From assembly GCA_000230935.2 (NCBI GenBank), contig AGIQ01000004.1, positions 310,001 to 374,000 on the forward strand: 64,000 bases of DNA. The letters are read 5' to 3'. Numbering within the stretch: position 1 is the stretch's first letter; each line of letters opens with the position of its first letter. A program made the translations under genes and the position numbers. Source of the stretch: Mycolicibacterium rhodesiae JS60 (GTDB lineage Bacteria > Actinomycetota > Actinomycetes > Mycobacteriales > Mycobacteriaceae). Under the pieces are notes generated by a model, which was not told the origin of the DNA, searched no databases, and saw only the letters and a program-made list of their open reading frames with translations. Positions 1 through 8,898 of this stretch are shown piece by piece.

Positions 1-640
1 TGCTGCTGCCGTTACCCGTGTCGGCCTTGGCCTGCACCAGCTGGTGGGGGTCGGCCTTCTGAATCCAGACCGTGGCGGGCAGCGGGCCGGTCGCCTTCAG
101 CGGGATCAGCTTGTTCATGGCGTCGGCACTGACGTTGCCGGTGATCCGCACGGTATCCACGCCGTTGATGGTCTCGCTGGCGTCGGACTTGGCGTCGGTG
201 ATGCTGGCCAGCCAGTTGGCCAGGCCGTTGTCCGGGTTGAGCACGACCGAGGGGTCGTAGATGTCCTTGGCCGGACCCATGTCGAGCCAGTTGTTCGGCG
301 TCAGCGCGGCGTAGAGGGTGCCGTCGAGAACCACCAGCTGGATGTCGACGTCGGAGCCGCCCATCGTGATTGTGGAGTTCCCGGACACCGCGACGGCAGG
401 CACGTTGGTCAGGTCGCCGGTGAGCTTCTTGACCGGCAGACCCTCGATCTTGCCGCCGACCGTGATGTCGAGGTGGGCGCTCTTGAGGCCCTTGGTGACG
501 GCGATGGACTGTTGCAGCAGTCCGGCGGCGTCCGGTAGCGGCTCGGAAGGCGTCGACGACGACGAGCAGCCCGCGACGAACAGGGCTGCGGTGGCGAGGA
601 GGGCGACAAGGACGGCAAACATTCGGCGGCACGTCGGCAT
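1..640 (-). CDS. lprG: LprG-type lipoprotein (3' end outside window)
   Basis: Mycobacterial LprG carries triacylated glycolipids such as lipoarabinomannan precursors across the periplasm, working with the exporter P55 encoded next to it. The reading frame is open to the window edge, so the last part, roughly 20 residues, is missing. Residues 1-25 form a lipoprotein signal with a lipobox AGC (Cys about 25) followed by a serine run. The body contains family segments such as GGSDVDIQ, NPDNGLANWL and the C-terminal PATVWIQKADPHQL. ATG at 640 gives MPTCRRMF; a second in-frame ATG at 622 would still leave a usable signal. It is divergent from ribC, as lprG is in M. tuberculosis. Identity is strong from both sequence and position. 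Confidence 0.93.
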   Translation of the reverse strand, partial: MPTCRRMFAVLVALLATAALFVAGCSSSSTPSEPLPDAAGLLQQSIAVTKGLKSAHLDITVGGKIEGLPVKKLTGDLTNVPAVAVSGNSTITMGGSDVDIQLVVLDGTLYAALTPNNWLDMGPAKDIYDPSVVLNPDNGLANWLASITDAKSDASETINGVDTVRITGNVSADAMNKLIPLKATGPLPATVWIQKADPHQLVQAKADTGNGSS

Positions 641-758
641 AGGTGCATCGTAGAGGGTCGGCCCGACCGCGAGTGATCGCCCAGGCCGCCGCCTCCCGGC
701 GTTATGTGGGATGACCTGCGATTTTAGTGGAGCTAAGCGAGTGTCGCCGGCGCCGGAC

Positions 759-764
759 TAGGTT
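759..764 (+). promoter_or_regulatory. -10 box of a probable leaderless ribC promoter
   Basis: TAGGTT lies 6 nt before the GTG start of ribC. There is no Shine-Dalgarno sequence between them, so transcription probably starts at the GTG. No FMN riboswitch is recognisable in the lprG-ribC gap. Confidence 0.5.
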
Positions 765-770
765 GGTCAC

Positions 771-1370
771 GTGTTCACTGGAATCGTCGAGGAACTGGGC
801 GAGGTGGTCGGTAAGGATGAGCTGGCCGACTCGGCCCGATTCGTCATCCGCGGGCCCGTCGTCACCACCGACGCCCGCCACGGCGACTCGATCGCGGTCA
901 ATGGCGTCTGTCTGACCGTGGTCGACGTGCTGCCCGACGGCCAGTTCAGTGCCGATGTGATGGCCGAGACGCTCAACCGGTCCAGTCTGGCCACCGTCGA
1001 TGTCGGCAGTGCCGTGAACCTCGAGCGCGCAGCGGTGGTCAACAGCCGCCTCGGTGGCCACATCGTCCAGGGGCATGTCGACGGCACCGGCCGGGTGGTA
1101 TCCCGCGCGCCCTCCGAACACTGGGAGGTCGTGCGGGTCGCGCTGCCGCCCGAACTGTCGCGGTACGTGGTCGAGAAGGGCTCCATTACCGTCGACGGCA
1201 TTTCGCTGACCGTCTCCGGGCTGGGTGACGACTGGTTCGAGGTCTCGTTGATTCCGACGACGCTGGCGCTCACCACTTTGGGTCGCGCTCCGGTTGGCAC
1301 CCCCGTGAATCTCGAAGTGGATGTCATCGCCAAATACGTGGAACGTTTGCTCGGCGACCGCGAGCGCTGA
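771..1370 (+). CDS. ribC: Riboflavin synthase alpha chain
   Basis: Converts two 6,7-dimethyl-8-ribityllumazine molecules into riboflavin and 5-amino-6-ribitylamino-uracil, the last step of riboflavin synthesis. The 199-residue length is normal. The protein opens with the hallmark MFTGIVEELG and contains the two tandem lumazine-binding domains; the second begins near residue 95 at GGHIVQGHVDGTG. The GTG start is set by the MFTGIVEE N-terminus and a -10 box 6 nt upstream. The other riboflavin genes ribBA and ribH lie about 9 kb downstream. In M. tuberculosis only two small genes separate them; here a block of repeat proteins and a broken mgtE intervenes. Confidence 0.96.
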   Translation: MFTGIVEELGEVVGKDELADSARFVIRGPVVTTDARHGDSIAVNGVCLTVVDVLPDGQFSADVMAETLNRSSLATVDVGSAVNLERAAVVNSRLGGHIVQGHVDGTGRVVSRAPSEHWEVVRVALPPELSRYVVEKGSITVDGISLTVSGLGDDWFEVSLIPTTLALTTLGRAPVGTPVNLEVDVIAKYVERLLGDRER

Positions 1371-1490
1371 CTCCCCGCATTCACTAATCAATCGATCAGT
1401 ACGGACGTTTGCTGCGGACTTGCGTCTAAGTGAGGGTTATTCGCGCTCGGGCTATCAAATTCGCTGTTCAGCGACCTACGCGCGCAGGTA

Positions 1491-1536
1491 TTTGAATTGA
1501 CCTTGGCGAAAATGCCGCGCGATGTTAAGTTGCGGA
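1491..1536 (+). promoter_or_regulatory. Conserved promoter block of the first repeat-protein gene
   Basis: The 293-bp gap 1371-1663 is comparatively AT-rich. It holds a block (TTGAC, then TTGGCGAAAA at 1503-1512, then GTTAAGTTGCGGA at 1524-1536) that recurs in front of the paralogous gene at 5949. A reading as -35 TTGGCG (1503-1508) and -10 TTAAGT (1525-1530) gives a 16-bp spacer and leaves an untranslated leader of about 125-130 nt. That the block is shared is seen directly; its role as a promoter is inferred. Confidence 0.45.
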
Positions 1537-1663
1537 GCAGTACGTAAGGTGCGCCTCTCCCAAGCCATGTGTGTGAGTCGTGTCGCAGAGTTCCCCGCTG
1601 GCCCGAACAAGGGTTCGGCGGGTGACTGTGTCGGCGTGAAGACACTCGGGTGAAGGAGGTGAG

Positions 1664-4600
1664 ATGGCTGCGGCTGGTCGCAAACCGCGTCGCACTAATG
1701 GCCGCCACCGCAAGCCCTCGGCCTTCGAGTCATCGAACTGCGCTCAGTGGTTGCGCGTCGGCACGGTCGGTGTGGGGCTGGGTGCCGCGATCGTCGGCAG
1801 CCAAGCCGTGGCGTCGGCCGCTCCTGATGATTCGCCTCATTCCGCCAATCCGGGTGCGGGCACGGGTACGGCGGGACCACGCAGTCCCGCGACACGCGCC
1901 GGTCAGACGGAGCCGTCGAAGCACAATACCGACGGCGCCAGCCGGTCTTCGACGACCAGTTCGCACAAGCCCGCCACCCCGGCGACGCCCGGCAAGAGGT
2001 CGGCTGCAGGTGTCGCGGCCGATGATCGACTGCCGACGGTGGGATCCGAGCGGGTCGTGAGCTCGGTGAACCTGTCCGCGCCTTCTGCTGTACCAACGAC
2101 CGCGGCGCTGCGGGTGGGTTCCACCACCGAAATCGGCCGGGCCCCAACGAGTTACATCAGTGCCCTCGATGATGCACTGGACGCCATGGGGCATGGCGGA
2201 CTGGGAAGCCCCGTTCGTGGGCCGACACTTCCCGGCGGTGCACCGGAGGGGCTGTGGTTGGCGGCCGGTCGAAACCACGAAGAGCGCAACGGTCGACGAT
2301 TGGCAACCGCTCGCGCCGAATACCCGCCGGGAGCGCAGCCGTGGGATGCGGTTCAGGCCGCATTCGCGAACGGCACCCATCTCTTCAGTGATCTGTCGGA
2401 GCTGGTGACGCGAGTCGTCCATCATGTCGGAGCCGGAATCGACCACGAGATCGCCAACGCGACAAAGGATTTCGAACGCGCGATCCGGTTGTCCGTCGCA
2501 CCGGCCGCTGCAAGCCTGCATGCATTCTTTTCGCCGGAATCGGGTGCGGCCCCAACCGCCGCCGCGTCAGCCACGCCGACCGCCGCCGCGACCCCGGCGG
2601 CGGGGACGGGGGCGTGGTATTTCATCGGCACCTTGCAGCGGGCGATCAACCGGCTCGCCGGGTGGCCCGGTCTGCCGCACGACTTCGTCACGATCACCAA
2701 TCATCTGACCGACCAGAGCCTCGACGCACTCGATGATCAGCTCGACACCATTTACGCGACCGCCCCGGTGGGTAGTCCGGCGCGGTGGCTTCCCGACCTC
2801 GTCAGCATCCTCAATCTCTTCGTCGAGTCAGCGATCCCCAGCTATACGATCAGTGACACCCTCAACGCCTGGGGTGACTTCCTCAACCGGATCGTGCCGC
2901 CGTTCACCATCTCACCGGGAGCGGGCACCTTTGGTGTCATCACCCAGTACAAGATCATGGGCGCGGCAGTGGTCGGGACCGCAACGGTGTTGACGGACAT
3001 GCTCAATGGTGTGTATGACCCGGCCCAGTGGGAGATCGATGTCATCAAGGCGACGACCGGGGCCACGGTCACCAGAGCTGATCTCACGAACTCCACCAGT
3101 CTGGAAACCAAGATCGCCGCGGCGCAGGCTGCAGCCATTTTGACACTCGGCCTCAGCGACGGTGGCGCGTTCTACGAGCCCGAGCGAGCCTGGAACATCA
3201 CGCTACCGACTTGGACTGCAGCACAGGTCAATCCGTTCACCGTCGTGACTTACGTCGTGCTGGTAGCCATGTACAAGCGGTTCCAGGAAATTGCCGTTCT
3301 GACGACTTTCACGACGAGCACGACGTACGACAGTTGGCTCTACACACTGAGTTTGGGCGGCGACAGCACTCGCTCCGAGTACGCGGCAGGCACGTTCCAC
3401 GCGGTGGACCCCGACGGCAGATCGGTGGACTTCGGGACGTCGCTACTCGGGACGTACACCTCGGCGGGTGGCGGGCTGGTCACCATCAACACCAGTGACG
3501 GGGGATTCACCTACACCAATACGCTGCCCGGCAAGGCGTTCTTCCACAGAGCCACGTCGGAAAACGAGGCCGACAGATACGACACCGTGAATATCCCGGT
3601 GACGTCGGCGGACGGCGTCGAGTACACGCTCACCTTCACGATCCAGATCATCGACGGGTCGAACGCCAATCCCGCGTCGTCTCCCACGATGAGTGCCGCC
3701 GACGGGCTGGGCGTGGTGCGTGGCAGCGTCGGTGGCAGCGACTCCGACGGTGACACGTTGACGTACTCGCTGGTCGGCTCGTCGGTCAACGGCCTGAACA
3801 ACAACTCCGGCTACACCAAGAACGGCGCCGGGAACGGCGGCATCGTCACCCTGAACCCGACCACCGGCGCGTTCACCTATGTTTCGTCGGCGACGGCCGG
3901 CGCTACGCAGAGCTTCCAGGTGCAGATGACCGACGGCCATGGCGGCACCACCATCGCCACGGTCACGGTGCCGAACACGACGTCGATCACTCCGGGCAAT
4001 CTGAACACCTCGACGCCGTATGTCGTGACCGGGTCTGTGCCGGTTCCCAGCGGTGATGCCGGCCTCTTCACCAGTTATGCCCTGGGCGCCAGTCCGACGA
4101 AGGGCACAGTGACGTCCTTCAACCCCATCACCGGCGAGTTCACCTATACCTCGAGTGTGGGCCGTACCACGGCGAACAGCGATGTGGTCACCGTGATCGC
4201 CACCGACGCCAGTGGCCGCACGGTGACCCTGAAACTGGCCGTCACGCCTGCGGTGGTCAACTCGGCCCCGACACCCGGCGCGACCACGATCGACACCTCT
4301 AACCTGCAGGACAACCGCATCCTCGGCATCGGCACACTGAGGCAAACCACCACTGGCACACTGCATGCCAGCGATGCCGACAGCGACCCTCTGTCCTACA
4401 CTGCGGGCACCTTCAGCACAGTCAACGGCGGCTCCGTTGTGGTCAACGCGGACGGCACCTTCACCTACGCCATCGACAAGGGGTATTCGTACTATCACGC
4501 CGCGGCTGAGATCGGGGCCACCGGCAACGCGGTCGGCGACAGTTTCACCGCGACGGTCAGCGACCCCTTCGGAAGCGCAACGACATACACGGTGGTCGTG

Positions 4601-4927
4601 CCGATATATGCGGCCAACACTGTGCCGTCCCTCTCCAGTGGCGTTCGCTGGCCCGGAAGCAACTTCCTCAACACTTACACGTATTGGACATCGGTCAACG
4701 GCAGCGACAGCGACAGCGATTCGATGACGTACGCGATCACCGCTCAACCGGTGCACGGCAGCGCCAGCTATGACTCGTTCCTGAACGTCCTCAGTACGTC
4801 TGGCACCCAGACCAGCGACACGATCATCCTCACGGTGTACGACGGCTACTATGTCGTGAACAACGGTGTGGTCAATAGTACGCCGGCCAGTTACTCGCTG
4901 CCCTTCACAGCCCAGCAGAATTTCTAG
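1664..4927 (+). CDS. Large secreted Ig/VCBS-like repeat protein, paralogue 1
   Basis: No precise function is recognised; the build suggests a secreted or cell-surface adhesin-like protein. The 1087 residues start with a basic GRHRK segment and a Sec-type signal (hydrophobic about 28-50, ending VASAA). A Ser/Thr/Pro/Ala-rich low-complexity region follows, then a mixed helical region ending near residue 522 in a conserved hydrophobic patch (NPFTVVTYVVLVAMYKRF). From about 575 to the end are five beta-sandwich-like modules of the cadherin/VCBS type, with signatures D-D-GD-LTYS, G-FTY and D-F-VTVSD-G. The fourth carries SYYHAAA and the last ends in TVYDGYY. The start is fixed by a near-perfect Shine-Dalgarno (AAGGAGGTGA) just before ATG. 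No RTX nonapeptides and no LPXTG anchor are visible. Confidence 0.8.
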   Translation: MAAAGRKPRRTNGRHRKPSAFESSNCAQWLRVGTVGVGLGAAIVGSQAVASAAPDDSPHSANPGAGTGTAGPRSPATRAGQTEPSKHNTDGASRSSTTSSHKPATPATPGKRSAAGVAADDRLPTVGSERVVSSVNLSAPSAVPTTAALRVGSTTEIGRAPTSYISALDDALDAMGHGGLGSPVRGPTLPGGAPEGLWLAAGRNHEERNGRRLATARAEYPPGAQPWDAVQAAFANGTHLFSDLSELVTRVVHHVGAGIDHEIANATKDFERAIRLSVAPAAASLHAFFSPESGAAPTAAASATPTAAATPAAGTGAWYFIGTLQRAINRLAGWPGLPHDFVTITNHLTDQSLDALDDQLDTIYATAPVGSPARWLPDLVSILNLFVESAIPSYTISDTLNAWGDFLNRIVPPFTISPGAGTFGVITQYKIMGAAVVGTATVLTDMLNGVYDPAQWEIDVIKATTGATVTRADLTNSTSLETKIAAAQAAAILTLGLSDGGAFYEPERAWNITLPTWTAAQVNPFTVVTYVVLVAMYKRFQEIAVLTTFTTSTTYDSWLYTLSLGGDSTRSEYAAGTFHAVDPDGRSVDFGTSLLGTYTSAGGGLVTINTSDGGFTYTNTLPGKAFFHRATSENEADRYDTVNIPVTSADGVEYTLTFTIQIIDGSNANPASSPTMSAADGLGVVRGSVGGSDSDGDTLTYSLVGSSVNGLNNNSGYTKNGAGNGGIVTLNPTTGAFTYVSSATAGATQSFQVQMTDGHGGTTIATVTVPNTTSITPGNLNTSTPYVVTGSVPVPSGDAGLFTSYALGASPTKGTVTSFNPITGEFTYTSSVGRTTANSDVVTVIATDASGRTVTLKLAVTPAVVNSAPTPGATTIDTSNLQDNRILGIGTLRQTTTGTLHASDADSDPLSYTAGTFSTVNGGSVVVNADGTFTYAIDKGYSYYHAAAEIGATGNAVGDSFTATVSDPFGSATTYTVVVPIYAANTVPSLSSGVRWPGSNFLNTYTYWTSVNGSDSDSDSMTYAITAQPVHGSASYDSFLNVLSTSGTQTSDTIILTVYDGYYVVNNGVVNSTPASYSLPFTAQQNF

Positions 4928-4950
4928 GCGGCAACCGGCTCGGCTGCTGA

Positions 4951-5589
4951 TTTGTTGAATCCGACCCCCTGTGCAGATTCTCGGCATGCAATTCCGACCG
5001 GCCATTCAGATCTTTCGGCAAAGTCGTCGCGGGCGGTTCTGATGATACCGCGACCGTGAATGCCAATGGCACGCTGTCGTATTCGATCACCAAGGCCAAC
5101 GTGTCGTACTACCACGAGGCGGCCAGGATCGGGGCGTCGGGGACCGCGGTGGCCGACTGGTTCAACGTCACGGTCACCGACGGATTCGGCGGAACTAGCA
5201 CGGTCAAGGTGACGGTGCCGGTCTGGGCAGTCGACAGCGCGCCCGCGATCAGCGGCTACGGCAGCCCCACCTGCGCCTTCTACCTCTGCACGAGGGGCTC
5301 GATGACGGTCGATGATACCGATGGCGACAGCATTCCCAACAACGCGACAACCCCCGGTACCGGCGCCGGCTACAGCCTCGCCACCGGATCTGTCACCGTA
5401 TGGGGCTCTGGCGTGACCACCATCTCGTGGGCCGCCGGCGGCACCTTTGGTACCACGGCGACTGCGAATACCTTCACCGTCTACGACGGCTACTACACGG
5501 TCACCAACGGTGTGGCCAACATCGGCACCCCCGCGAAGTTCTGGGTGCAATGGGCCGCCAATTCCGGCAACACGACCACCGGCAACTAG
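4951..5589 (+). pseudogene. Orphan C-terminal module of a third repeat protein
   Basis: The frame is open from 4951 after a stop at 4948. Similarity to the two flanking repeat proteins begins only around 5029 and runs to the stop at 5587. It matches the end of their fourth module (NANGTLSYSITK, then SYYHEAARIGASG, then DWFNVTVTDGFGG) and a complete fifth module ending TVYDGYYTVTNGVAN. There is no signal peptide, N-terminal region or earlier module, and no good ribosome binding site before the GTG at 5056. It is best read as the remnant tail of a deleted paralogue, or an unexpressed alternative tail for the gene upstream. A separate small protein is possible but unlikely. Confidence 0.7.
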
Positions 5590-5837
5590 CACGACGCCGT
5601 ACGGTCCGTCATTGACGTCCGTCATGCGGTGTTTCCACAGGTGACGCCGCCGGCGCGGTTGCGCCTGTCGTCAGCGGGACGCTTACTGTCCGGCCCGATC
5701 GTCATTTACGTACGCGAACATTTGCTGTATACACCGTGCTGTGCAACTACGTAGCGCCTTTTTCCGACACGACAGTGCATTTTTTCAATCAAACTCCCAG
5801 TTGGACGCATTTACTGAAAACTTGACTGAGACAAGCT
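5590..5837. other. Non-coding, AT-richer gap before paralogue 2
   Basis: No gene is supported between the orphan tail and 5949. The stretch is clearly richer in A/T than its surroundings (T runs near 5759-5785) and contains short palindromes such as CTACGTAG. The promoter-like part is listed separately. Confidence 0.5.
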
Positions 5838-5873
5838 TTGGCAAAACGCGGTAACTAGTGTTACGTTGCGGAT
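5822..5873 (+). promoter_or_regulatory. Conserved promoter block of the second repeat-protein gene
   Basis: CTTGACT (5821-5827), TTGGCAAAA (5838-5846) and GTTACGTTGCGGA (5860-5872) repeat the block found at 1491-1536 before the paralogue. Read as -35 TTGGCA and -10 TTACGT the spacer is 17 bp. A small dyad GTAAC-TAGT-GTTAC (5851-5864) lies in this copy only and could be a regulator site. The leader to the GTG at 5949 would be about 75-80 nt. Confidence 0.45.
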
Positions 5874-5948
5874 CGGTTCAAGTGACGTTCGTCTCCGTGC
5901 ACCCGCGTGTGCGGTCTACGTCACCCATCGGTCGCGTCGGGAGATTCG

Positions 5949-8774
5949 GTGAGTAAGAAGCGGGTGGGTCGCCACCGGAAGCAGGCTGCCCGCCACCGCA
6001 AACGCACGGCCAACAACGGTAGGCGTGCCGCTCAGAACGGAATCGTCGCGGCCGCGGTCGGACTGGGACTGGCGGTCGGTGTCGGACACGGCGTGGCTGC
6101 AGCCTCGACCGATGGCGGATCATCGGACTCTGGATCGGCATCGCATTCGGCGAGCAACTCCGGCAGCAATTCGAGCCAGTCCTCAGGCCCCAAGCGCACA
6201 ACCGGATCCGCGGGCAGCGCGCGCACCCGCTCGACGGGCAAGGCCTCGGCTCCGGACTCCAACGGTGGGGCCTCGGTGACTGTGCGGTCGGTGGGCTCGG
6301 CCCGGATCCCCACCGCGACCGCCACGCCGTTGCCGACCGAATCATCGACGACCACAACAACTTCGACGGACACCACCACGACGACCGGTGCTACCGCGAC
6401 GACTGACGTCGTCGACTCGACCACCGACGGCACGTCGACGGCGACGCCGACCACTCCGATCCGGAAGTCCACGTCCGCCAGGTCAGCCGTTGCCCCGTCT
6501 GCCGCTGCGTACTCGATGGACGGCGACCTCAACGCCGTTCAGGACGGCGCGGGTCCGATCACCACCCCGGCGCAGTACGACATCCAGACCACGCTCGATG
6601 CCTGGGGTGCGCAGCTCAATGCGTTCTTGGCTGCGCCGGCCACGGCGGCCAACGCCTGGCTCAAGATCCCGGTGCTGGTGGGGAGTACATACTTCTCCTC
6701 GGCCATCGTGGCTGACCGGTTCTCTTACATGATGAACGGCCTCGCCACCCTGCTCAACGAGTTCGTGCCCCCGTTCAAGATGGTGGACGGCGCCCCCTCG
6801 ACGATCACGCAGGCTTCGGTGACGGCCGCGGTCCTCGCGGGAGCCATCGAGGTCTTCAACATCGTGCAGGACTGGGACTACATCAAGTGGGGGAACGCCG
6901 CGATGAGCCTCGGCGAGGGCATGATGGCACTCGCCCAGGGTGATCTGATCACCGCCGAACAGGATCCGATCATCGCGGCGGCCACCGGTGCGTTCCTGGC
7001 CCCGGCGAGCGTCCTGGACAAGACGATCGATCTCGGGAAGGCCCCGAACCCGCTTTCGTTCACGATGTACATCGCGGTGGTCGCGATCTTCCGGCGCTTC
7101 GCCGACGTCGCAACCGATCACCAGCCCGTCGTGACCGACATGCAGCAGACCAGTCAGCACCTGCCGAACGGAAGCGGCACCACCGTCTCGGGATACGTGC
7201 AGTTCTACGACGCCGACGGCGACCCGATCACCTCATACGGTTTCACCGAGCCCAACGACAGCCGGTTCACCGTCACCGTGGTCGACGGCACCAACGGGCG
7301 GATGAACTGGACGGTGTGGGACTGGAATCCCTTGTCCAGCGACAAGTCTCCGAAGACGTTGACGTTCACCATGACCGTGCTCGCCCAGGGCGACGGTCAG
7401 ATCAGCGTGTCCAAGCCGTACATGCCGAACGGTAACGAGACGACGAAGACGGTCACCGTGACCGTCTACTACAACCAGGCCGTCGGGTCGATCACCAATA
7501 CCGTCGGCAGCACCTCGGCGATGGGAGTGGTCCGCGGCACCGTCTCGGCCCCGAACAACCCGGACAACCCGATGACCTATTCGCTGGTCGGCGCCAGCGG
7601 GGGATCGGCGTACACCGCCAACGGCGGCATCATCAAACTCAACCCGACCACCGGGGCCTACACCTACGTCCCGAACCGGTCGTCGGGTGCGACGACGGAC
7701 TCGTTCCAGCTGACGAGCACCGACAGCTTCGGTCACACCTATACGACGACGGTGTCTGTGCCGGTGAGTTCGGCGTCGCCCGTCACGACCACCAACCCGA
7801 CGACGGGGACGGTCACCGGCAGCCTGAACAACGGCAGCGACGCCGGGTTGTTGACCTACGGCATCGGCACCGCCCCCAACCCGTTGCGCGGCACCGTAAC
7901 CCTGAATGCCAACGGCGCCTTCACCTACACCCGCACGGCGGCCGGCCACACGCAGCCGACGCAGGACTCGTTCACGATCCTCGGAACCGACAGCAGCGGA
8001 AAAACGACGACCATCGCGGTGGTCAACGTCACGCCGGACATAGCCAACGCTGCGCCCTCCCTGGTCCTCACAACGGCGCCATACGCCGTTTCCCAGGCCC
8101 AGAACGCAAGCGGTAACACACTGGGGACTTGGTCTCTGAATACGAGCACGTGGACGCAAACCACCACCGGAAAGCTCACGTGGTCCGATACGGACGGGGA
8201 CCAGCTCACCTATACAGTCAGCACCAACGGCCAAGCAGGCGAGAGCAACAACGGCGGCACCGTCACGCTCAACCCGGACGGATCGTTTTCGTACACGATC
8301 GCCAAGAACAAGGCCTACTACCACGCTGCGGCCATTTTCTCGCCGACTCAGGTACAGAACGCGGTCAATGGCACCTTGCCAAACGGTGCCAGCGCGGACT
8401 GGTTCGACGTCACGGTCTCTGACGGCTTCACCGGCGGCGCTGTCACGCAACGGGTCTACGTACCGATCTACGCGGTCAATAGTGCACCGACGATCTCGAA
8501 TGGCGTCAAGATTGGTTCTGGCTCGGTAAGCAGCATTAACGTGAACGATGCGGACAGTGAAGACACTGGCGGCAACTTTGCATTTAGCGTCCCGAGCGGG
8601 TGGAACTTGGTATTCGGTGGCAAGAACGTCGCTACTACCAGCATCACGCGGTTGTCTGGCAGTGCGACAGCGTCGCTCACCGTCTACGACAGAGACGGCA
8701 GCGGCAACAGGTACTACAACGTCGATGCCTATGGCAGAACGACATCAACGCAGGGCACCACGAGGTCGTGGTAG
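5949..8774 (+). CDS. Large secreted Ig/VCBS-like repeat protein, paralogue 2
   Basis: Paralogue of the product of 1664-4927, 941 residues from GTG at 5949. This start has GGGAG five bases upstream and gives MSKKRVGRHRK, matching the basic GRHRK start of the other copy; the frame could extend up to 5907. Order of parts: basic N-terminus, signal peptide (hydrophobic about 32-52, ending GVAAAS), Ser/Thr-rich low-complexity region to about 180, a helical region ending in a hydrophobic patch near 365 (NPLSFTMYIAVVAIFRRF), then five VCBS-like modules. The fourth has AYYHAAA. The last is shorter and differs at its end from paralogue 1 (no TVYDGYY; it ends RTTSTQGTTRSW). Surface or secreted location is inferred; function is unknown. 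Confidence 0.8.
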   Translation: MSKKRVGRHRKQAARHRKRTANNGRRAAQNGIVAAAVGLGLAVGVGHGVAAASTDGGSSDSGSASHSASNSGSNSSQSSGPKRTTGSAGSARTRSTGKASAPDSNGGASVTVRSVGSARIPTATATPLPTESSTTTTTSTDTTTTTGATATTDVVDSTTDGTSTATPTTPIRKSTSARSAVAPSAAAYSMDGDLNAVQDGAGPITTPAQYDIQTTLDAWGAQLNAFLAAPATAANAWLKIPVLVGSTYFSSAIVADRFSYMMNGLATLLNEFVPPFKMVDGAPSTITQASVTAAVLAGAIEVFNIVQDWDYIKWGNAAMSLGEGMMALAQGDLITAEQDPIIAAATGAFLAPASVLDKTIDLGKAPNPLSFTMYIAVVAIFRRFADVATDHQPVVTDMQQTSQHLPNGSGTTVSGYVQFYDADGDPITSYGFTEPNDSRFTVTVVDGTNGRMNWTVWDWNPLSSDKSPKTLTFTMTVLAQGDGQISVSKPYMPNGNETTKTVTVTVYYNQAVGSITNTVGSTSAMGVVRGTVSAPNNPDNPMTYSLVGASGGSAYTANGGIIKLNPTTGAYTYVPNRSSGATTDSFQLTSTDSFGHTYTTTVSVPVSSASPVTTTNPTTGTVTGSLNNGSDAGLLTYGIGTAPNPLRGTVTLNANGAFTYTRTAAGHTQPTQDSFTILGTDSSGKTTTIAVVNVTPDIANAAPSLVLTTAPYAVSQAQNASGNTLGTWSLNTSTWTQTTTGKLTWSDTDGDQLTYTVSTNGQAGESNNGGTVTLNPDGSFSYTIAKNKAYYHAAAIFSPTQVQNAVNGTLPNGASADWFDVTVSDGFTGGAVTQRVYVPIYAVNSAPTISNGVKIGSGSVSSINVNDADSEDTGGNFAFSVPSGWNLVFGGKNVATTSITRLSGSATASLTVYDRDGSGNRYYNVDAYGRTTSTQGTTRSW

Positions 8775-8898
8775 GCCACGCCGTTTGCAGTTTCTCTGGA
8801 GTTCGTCCCCTCACCCAGTGAGCGGAAGTGCTGTGCTTCCTGGCGCAGTCGGGTCCAACTCTGTTTCCGGGAACAGTGTCGGGCCTCGTAGTAAGCCG

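Noticed and set aside
641..770. Possible FMN riboswitch before ribC
   Set aside because: None of the conserved RFN-element segments are present, and the -10 box six bases before GTG implies no leader at all.
3443..5005. 520-codon open frame antisense to the first repeat protein
   Set aside because: Spans the stop and gap of the real gene with no domain; the plus strand has signal peptide, Shine-Dalgarno and repeat structure.
1664..8774. RTX-type calcium-binding toxin / type I secretion substrates
   Set aside because: DSDGD motifs occur, but there are no GGxGxDxux nonapeptide arrays, and an N-terminal Sec-type signal is present.
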